Position numbers and translations under genes: made by a program. A DNA stretch of 45,271 nt from Pelomyxa schiedti (Eukaryota > Evosea > Pelobiontida > Pelomyxidae), in assembly GCA_020536535.1 (NCBI GenBank), contig JAHLWZ010000926.1, forward strand, positions 1 through 45,271. Direction: 5' to 3'. Under the pieces are notes generated by a model. It searched no databases, was not told where the DNA came from, and was given only the letters and a program-made list of their open reading frames with translations. Below, one piece after another: positions 39,955-45,271 of this stretch (within the stretch, counting starts at the first letter, position 1; every line of letters begins with the position of its first letter).

Positions 39955-42072
39955 TTAATGAGACAATGGTACCTCCGGAAGAAGCCAGACATAGGGTGGG
40001 GTAGTGTCACTGAGAAGGAAGTACGCAGGATACTTCGACAGTTCTGTGGTAATCGTGGAAGGGGATATATTTGTTGTTGGAGGGGTCCCTGACGAGCACT
40101 GATAAGCGAGTGAAGTAGACCTCATGGATAGAGAGGGTACTGATTGTAAAATGGTGACTGCTTGATGAGCGAGTGGTGATAGCTGCAGGAGTGGTTGAAG
40201 TGATGGGGAAGGAGGAGTTTGGCTGGTGCGGGGAGGGGTAGCGCCAGGGCTTCGTACTTGTTGCTTTGTTTGAGAATTATTTAGTGGCTTGGCACTCAAA
40301 GTGTGCAATGCAGTTGGTGCCTGGATTGCTGTCAGTGTAGGTGAAGAGTCAGGCAGCGATGGAAGCGATTTTGAACCTGACAGTGATGGGGAATAGACTT
40401 TTGGTAACACTGGAGAATTGGATGGGGCAGGTGTTGGGGCGGGTGCGTTGGGGGTAGGTAGCGGTAAGTTAAGAGGAAGAGATAACTGTTGTGAGGAACG
40501 TTGTGGCCCATTCAAAGAATACTGAGGATTTTGCTGCTGGCTTGTCTTTTTTGGATGAAGAAAGGAGCACATTTTATCACTGCAGGTTCCACCAACTTCC
40601 CATTGTTCGCAAAGTTCCATAGGTCCTTGTCTTGCTTTTTCATTGTGGCGAAATGTGCAACGATCTCCCTAAGTTTCTTATTAATTTTAAAATTTTCGAG
40701 TAGGTGGTACCTTGGTGCACTGGCCAGAATTGATAAAATACATGCAGTCAGGCCTTCTGGACCATGGTATCACGTGAACATCTGAGACTATGACTAATGG
40801 CTGTTGAGATCCCTGGAAACATATTTCACTGAGATGATTAAAAAGGGAAAATAAACCTTTGATGATTGAAGTACCAATTTGGGGTGAAGATGAACACAAG
40901 TGGGATCGGAACACATAGCTTGCTGCTCCCAAGTTGGGCAAACTTCATGGCTTCCAAATTTGGCCTTGTCACTGTGACGGAAGATGCAATTGGTGCCCTG
41001 CAAATATTAATTCATAGTTAACTGAGGGCTACCACCTTGGAGCAAGGGCCTCTGATGAAAAACATGCAGTCTGGTCTTTTTTGAAAGGGAATTGGGGTGT
41101 ATGGAACTGCTTGAGGTTGAATTGAAGAAAGAAGGGGACTGTCAGGCATTGGTGGTGTAGAAGAGGAATAGGGTATTTGTATTGGAGGAGGAAATATGTA
41201 CTGTTTTGGAGGGGAAGGTGAAGGGAGGAAGAGCCCATTAGTGGATGGCTGGGGTGCTGTGGAGATTGGGTTATAGATCCTTGAAGAGCCTGAAAGTGGT
41301 TGGGAAGCTTGATTTTCTAAGTAAAACTGATTGTCCTGGGTGAACAGTGAAAAAAAGGCAAATTGGAAAGAAGCTTTACAGGATCAAATTGAGAAAAGTC
41401 ATAGAATTGCGATTGACTTTGCTCGGCATATGATATGGTTCCTTTCTGTTTGTTCTCAGAGAAAAGTGACATTTGCTGAAAGCGATCTTCAGCGTCATCG
41501 TAATTGGTATCAAAGCCAATTTCTTCCCCGAACCCAGAAATAGAAAAATCCCTAGTATCATCTTCATCTCCAGCGTCCAGTATACCCCCAACACCAACAT
41601 TTATTCCCTGAACAGCAGGAACTGATCCGTCATATGGAGAACGAGAACGAGGCTGAAACGGGGGAGCATCAGCAGGGTTTGTTTGACTCAGATTTGCCGC
41701 AGGTGAAATACTTGTTAGTTTCGGGGAAGAGGGAGGAGAGGCAAGCTGTGACAGCAGCGAAACGCTCTTTGGTGACAGTACCACCCCGATGCCGTCCTGT
41801 TGCTGATGCGCCAAATCCGGCGAAGTCGCAGGAGAGACGTGCGACGGGCTCGGCAAAGGAGGCGACGTAGAAGGAGGGACCGCGGGCGGCTGGGTGGGAA
41901 AGTGGTGGTGAAACTGGTACGATGGAAGGTGCTGAAGAGGCAGCGGCGGCAACGCGGCCCTGTTCATCCGCGACGAGTTCGACGAGGGCGACGACGCGCC
42001 CGCCGACGATCGTTCGGCGGAAACGTAGCCGTTTTCTTTTAGTGGGGGCGAAGGCGATTTCCTCATGGCCAT
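39955..42072 (-). CDS. CCCH zinc-finger protein (ZC3H11A-like)
   Basis: Probable RNA-binding protein. Start at 42072 (MAMRKSPSPP) or at the next ATG, two codons on. The first ~250 residues are Ser/Pro/Gln-rich and disordered. Two paired CCCH arrays follow, separated by short introns. Array 1: a first Cys segment near 41060, then GTNCIFRHSDKAKFGSHEVC, then MCSDPTCVHLHPK. Array 2: RRPDCMYFINSGQCTK, then RCTFRHNEKARQGPMELC, then GTCSDKMCSFLHPKK. The pattern C-x5-C-x5-C-x3-H followed by C-x4/5-C-x3-H matches the ZC3H11A-type mRNA-export finger cluster, here duplicated. The C-terminal 200 residues are Ser/Pro/Thr-rich, ending LLPEVPLSH. Roughly 95 bp separate its stop from the start of the pseudokinase gene on the same strand. 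Confidence 0.83.
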
Positions 42073-42312
42073 GTCAGTGGTTGGTGGTCCGTTGTTGAAC
42101 GTAGACGTTGACTACAACAAATGGGTAGATCTGCGCCAACAAGAACAGACCGTAGAAAAGTAACACAATAGTGTTGGTGCGTTCACGTGCAAAGATCTGG
42201 TCTCCGGTACGTTGGCAAACGCGACACCGAGATTGATTTGGTTTTGTTAAAACTTGTTTTACGGCTTTACGAAGAAATGTTCCCTTCGCTGTAATCACAC
42301 TGTTATCAAAAA

Positions 42313-42726
42313 ATGCCACCCCTGGTCTTCCATCTAGATCTCAAGACCCACGGACACCTTGCTGTGCTAGTGCAGAGCACTCTCATCAAAAATGACCAGG
42401 GTTTTTTAAGTATGGTCATGGACTTCAAAGGTGCCTCTTTGTCGATTGGCCAAAGACCAGCCCAGGCAACTTGTATCAAGTCAAGCACAAAGGCATACTC
42501 TAAACCCCTGCTTCAAGCAAGTAGCCTTTATGAATGGTTGTGCCTTCTCTCTTTGGTTTGTACAAAGCCTGGAGTTTCTGCTTTAATACCTGAAAAAACT
42601 TACACTTGCTTTGTGATGGTCAGTGCTGGCAACACCTCCAAAACTTCAGAACTAACCACAACCCCCAATAAAAAAAAAGTCCTCACACACGATTGTTTTC
42701 GAGATCCTTCCACCCTGAATGACTAA
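42313..42726 (+). CDS. hypothetical protein, 137 aa
   Basis: Not recognised. Single open frame from ATG 42313 (MPPLVFHLDLKTHGHLAVLV) to 42726, ending RDPSTLND. Mixed composition with 5 Cys and no signal peptide or clear repeat. It starts 240 bp from the divergent CCCH gene. The A-rich TPNKKKV region near 42668 could be 3' UTR-like, so the end may be spliced differently. Possibly a lineage-specific gene or a spurious frame. Confidence 0.35.
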   Translation: MPPLVFHLDLKTHGHLAVLVQSTLIKNDQGFLSMVMDFKGASLSIGQRPAQATCIKSSTKAYSKPLLQASSLYEWLCLLSLVCTKPGVSALIPEKTYTCFVMVSAGNTSKTSELTTTPNKKKVLTHDCFRDPSTLND

Positions 42727-43158
42727 CCCCAAGCCCACGGAATATTTGCCGAGATTTTCGCGTCCGAGGGAGGCAGGGGCCAAGTTCCGAGAGCAGTGAG
42801 AACCGGGGGTACTTCACCCTGACGGGCTGGACATGGTCGCCAAACCCCGCAATGGCTTTCCCCCTGGCCTGCTCCTCGTACGAGGCCCCCTCCCAGTCCC
42901 TCTCGCTCTGCCAAGCCGCGAGGGTCTGTCGCGGCCGGGCTTCGCCCCCTTTTCTTTCGTGGATTGGGTCCGGTTGTGGTCCCCCTTTCTATTTTTGTTG
43001 ATGTGTGTTCATAGGACATTTTTCTTGGGTAAATTCCCGCCTTTTCGACCCCAAAAATTTATCTGGAGCTGAATTGTGGGAATTACTGTGGGAAAGTAAT
43101 TGTCATTCTTGTGGAAGTAGGAAATATTGCCATCAAAGTTAAAGTCTAAAAAAAAAAA
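42726..43158. other. GC-rich stretch without assignable gene
   Basis: About 430 bp. From 42760 to 42985 it is GC-rich and open in several frames on both strands without recognisable protein content; from 43000 on it is AT-richer. It could hold a non-coding RNA, an exon of a neighbouring gene, or nothing. Confidence 0.4.
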
Positions 43159-44819
43159 TGATGCGTGCTGTTGTGGGTTCCGCATCGGCGTGTACTGTTG
43201 TTCATAGTGCTGTGGCACCCAAATCAATGGCTGAAATAATTATGGCATTCTTGATGTGTGTTCACCCCCGGTGTGGTGCAAAAAGCTGGTCAAGGAACAT
43301 GCCGGTAACGTTGATTCGAGCTATGTTCGAGGAATTCATTATGAGCCCATGCTACGATGTAGTGGTTGTGGTGCGCCCCACTAGCAGGATGAAGAAGGTG
43401 AAGTCGGACGCACAGCGGCAGAGGAAGTGGCAGTGCAATCTTGTAAAGTTCACAGTCTGCCCTTTTAATCTTGGCGTGATTGGGCATGTGGAGGTTGTGA
43501 GGATGCCCGCTGTTAAGCAGGGTGGCCTGAGGTTCATCAGCACTACTCACTTCACAACTGAGACCCCAATTCCTGGCCGCCGCTCTTTATTCTGTTATCA
43601 TTTGGGCAACACCACGTCTCCCACCTCCCCAGTAGAATTTCTTGCAGAGTCGGGGAAGATGAAACTTGCAGTTCACAATGATGTATGGTTGTACACTGGG
43701 ACTGTTGCTGAGGATGGAAAGAACCACAGGTGGGTGCTCTGCATTGATAAGGATATTGGGAGGTCATGCCCATGCTGTTGCACAGGTAATCCAGCTGGAT
43801 TATTATCTTTAGTATTTACGCAGCTCACAGAGAGACCCCAAGGAGTGACTGATAGATACAAGCTGTGGAAGTCGGGGCAAATACAAAGCATAGTTATAGT
43901 ATCCTTGCTTCAGAATTTCCAGGTGCATTGCATACTCTTTGAGGATGAAGAGACAGCTGTACTCATCAGTGTGGGTCAGAGTGACAGAGATTCCACGAAA
44001 GTTCACGTTGATTTTGTTGATGTTCAGAGGAGCTTTTCCCTTCACCAACTTGTACCATCACTGCACACAGCAAGTGCAATGTACACAATCCCATGGGTCA
44101 ACGAGAAAATTGCAAGGGCAATGCTCATGACAAAGGCCAACGGAGATGCTGTGGTTGTGTTCCAGACGAAAGAGCACGGCGCCGTGTACATGGTTACACC
44201 CCCAACGCGCTGCGAAGATGTCGTTGAAAATGCCGGGAAGCTGGTATCCCCAATTCTGCGTGGAATTCCCCGCCAAAAACAGCATCCCCGAGGCGACATG
44301 TTCCTATCTGTCCTCTTTGGATCCGATGATGAGGGGCAGATCTGGGGCTGTGACTCAGGCGTCGAGCAGCAGCGCCGAGTTGGTGTGCCAAATATCAGCC
44401 TGTGCCCCCCTCGAACATCGTCATCAACAACGTCATCAACCGGCTGTGGTGATGTGCAGATGGGAGGGTGTGGTGTGAAGGAGGAAGGCGATTACCACGA
44501 GGAGGAGGAGGAGGAGGAGGAAGTGAGGAATGAGGTGGGGGTGAACGGGGCGGCTGGGAATTGTGGGATGGTGGCGCTGGTGCGGTGTAAGGCAGCCCAC
44601 GGGGTGGTGCTGTCGCGGCAGCTGCGGCCAGGGGCCACGCAGCGGCGGCTCCGCGAGCAGCAGCAGGGGGGGTACGCCGGCCCGACGCGCGAGCGCATTC
44701 GCCTGGTTGACCCCGTGTCGCGTTGTGTGCTCGTGTCTATTGAGCTTGTGGAGGGCCAAACTGTTTCCGCCTGGTACTCCTTTCGTAAGACCTTTTCTTC
44801 AAAAAAAGGGTTCTCGTAA
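43158..44819 (+). CDS. hypothetical protein, 553 aa, lineage-specific
   Basis: Clearly coding single exon, not assigned to a family. The N-terminus has a short F-box-like motif, AFLMCVHPRCGAKSWSRN followed by MPVTLIRAMFEEFIM, where a helical LPxxLIxxIxEF segment would be expected. Then come beta-rich repeats that could form a propeller: DVWLYTGTVAEDGKNHRWVL, YKLWKSGQIQSIVIV, VHCILFEDEETAVLISV, KVHVDFVDVQRSF, GDAVVVFQTKEHGAVYMV. A CCCC-type cluster (SCPCCCTGNP) interrupts this near residue 215. An acidic Glu run and a Ser/Thr stretch lie around 420-455. The C-terminus ends SFRKTFSSKKGFS. No catalytic motif is seen. Start is the first ATG; a run of A precedes it. Confidence 0.7.
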   Translation: MMRAVVGSASACTVVHSAVAPKSMAEIIMAFLMCVHPRCGAKSWSRNMPVTLIRAMFEEFIMSPCYDVVVVVRPTSRMKKVKSDAQRQRKWQCNLVKFTVCPFNLGVIGHVEVVRMPAVKQGGLRFISTTHFTTETPIPGRRSLFCYHLGNTTSPTSPVEFLAESGKMKLAVHNDVWLYTGTVAEDGKNHRWVLCIDKDIGRSCPCCCTGNPAGLLSLVFTQLTERPQGVTDRYKLWKSGQIQSIVIVSLLQNFQVHCILFEDEETAVLISVGQSDRDSTKVHVDFVDVQRSFSLHQLVPSLHTASAMYTIPWVNEKIARAMLMTKANGDAVVVFQTKEHGAVYMVTPPTRCEDVVENAGKLVSPILRGIPRQKQHPRGDMFLSVLFGSDDEGQIWGCDSGVEQQRRVGVPNISLCPPRTSSSTTSSTGCGDVQMGGCGVKEEGDYHEEEEEEEEVRNEVGVNGAAGNCGMVALVRCKAAHGVVLSRQLRPGATQRRLREQQQGGYAGPTRERIRLVDPVSRCVLVSIELVEGQTVSAWYSFRKTFSSKKGFS

Positions 44820-44903
44820 CCTTATTATTTTGATGGGACCTTCAAAATAGTTGTTTCAAGAACATGTTAACCCTAATTGGTGGGAAACTTTTTTTTTTTT
44901 GTT

Positions 44904-45271
44904 TTACTCTGTGTGCTCATTTACATGGAGGATTTGGATTTTGGTTCGGGTTTTTTCTGCTTGATTGTGTGCGTTTGTCACTTCGCAGTTGGATGTGGTT
45001 AGTTCCAGGGAGGATATTGTTGGTATGGCTGTTTGTTGGACTAGGGTAAGGGTTGCCTGTGCTTCGAAAGTGCAGTCGCTAGTGTTGCACTTCACTGTGT
45101 GTTGTACTTGTATGTCGGTGTTCCCAAGGACTGTTACTTGCACCTTGTGTGAATCGGCTGAACATTCCACCTTGCAGCCTGGTTTCTTGTTAAGTTTGAT
45201 TTACGGAAGTGTGTTCTTTTACCTAGTTTCGAAGATAGAACTTCGGAGAACAAGGTCTGCATAGTTGGAGA
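44904..45271 (-). CDS. secreted-type protein, 3' end only
   Basis: C-terminal part of a gene that continues beyond the right edge. The last exon (about 45180-44904) encodes GCKVECSADSHKVQVTVLG, then IQVQHTVKCNTSDCTFEAQA, then SLELTTSNCEVTN, ending ILHVNEHTE. A 44-nt intron separates it in phase from an exon giving SPTMQTLFSEVLSSKL. Regular Cys spacing, many Thr/Asn and beta-strand character suggest an extracellular or lysosomal protein. No family recognised. Its start and signal peptide are outside the window. Confidence 0.55.

Noticed and set aside
42760-42985. Ribosomal RNA fragment
   Set aside because: GC-rich, but I recognise no conserved rRNA helix or universal core sequence in it.
1-45271. 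CRISPR array, insertion sequence or integrated virus
   Set aside because: No regularly spaced repeats, terminal inverted repeats with a transposase, or viral structural or replication genes were seen.

Overview
The window is nuclear DNA of a compact, intron-rich protist. The gene content points to an amoebozoan, most likely an archamoeba such as Pelomyxa or Mastigamoeba. The strongest clue is a bacterial NIF-type NifU scaffold at 26878-28425; replacement of ISC by NIF is a known archamoebal trait. A RapGAP protein, a Rac-sized GTPase, a TKL kinase, an RWP-RK factor, Sel1 and ankyrin proteins and a Hint-domain protein fit the same lineage. The genus is inference. Introns are mostly 40-50 nt, GT-AG and phase-consistent, so most genes had to be assembled by hand from short exons. 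Exon borders given as exact were checked by reading frame; others are marked approximate.

Layout, left to right: a 5'-truncated RapGAP gene (to 3857, +); a secreted granulin (4005-4553, -); a secreted permuted papain-fold protein (4887-7037, +); a single-exon ankyrin protein (7158-9398, -); a secreted zinc-dependent phospholipase C-like protein (9771-11037, +); a dual-specificity phosphatase (11520-12583, +); a TKL-type kinase with a probable myristoylation signal (12734-16437, -); an RWP-RK factor (16919-18274, +); three tandem Sel1 paralogs only 34-44 bp apart (18440-21946, -); a Rho-like GTPase (22083-23064, +); a divergent tRNA-His/tRNA-Gly pair; a Rab-like GTPase (23405-24417, -); an ankyrin/F-box/Hint fusion (24612-26661, +); NifU (26878-28425, -); a low-complexity zinc-finger protein (28771-31065, +); a second copy of the tRNA pair; a small GC-rich ORF; two secreted PPC-like paralogs with a broken first-exon copy between them (32492-34145, +); a RING/B-box/coiled-coil/Sel1 fusion (34468-37444, +); an R3HCC1-like/chitobiase-C-like/pseudokinase fusion (37574-39860, -); a CCCH zinc-finger protein (39955-42072, -); two unrecognised ORFs (42313-44819, +); and the 3' end of a secreted protein gene (44904 to the window end, -).

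The genes do not form one pathway. Signalling and ubiquitin-related modules dominate: RapGAP, small GTPases, kinase, pseudokinase, phosphatase, RING and F-box proteins. A second group is secreted or lysosomal: granulin, permuted papain-fold, phospholipase C-like and PPC-like proteins. The most unusual items are the F-box protein carrying a self-processing Hint domain, two neighbouring small GTPases that both lack core catalytic residues, a pseudokinase lacking all three catalytic signature residues, and an RBCC protein fused to Sel1 repeats.
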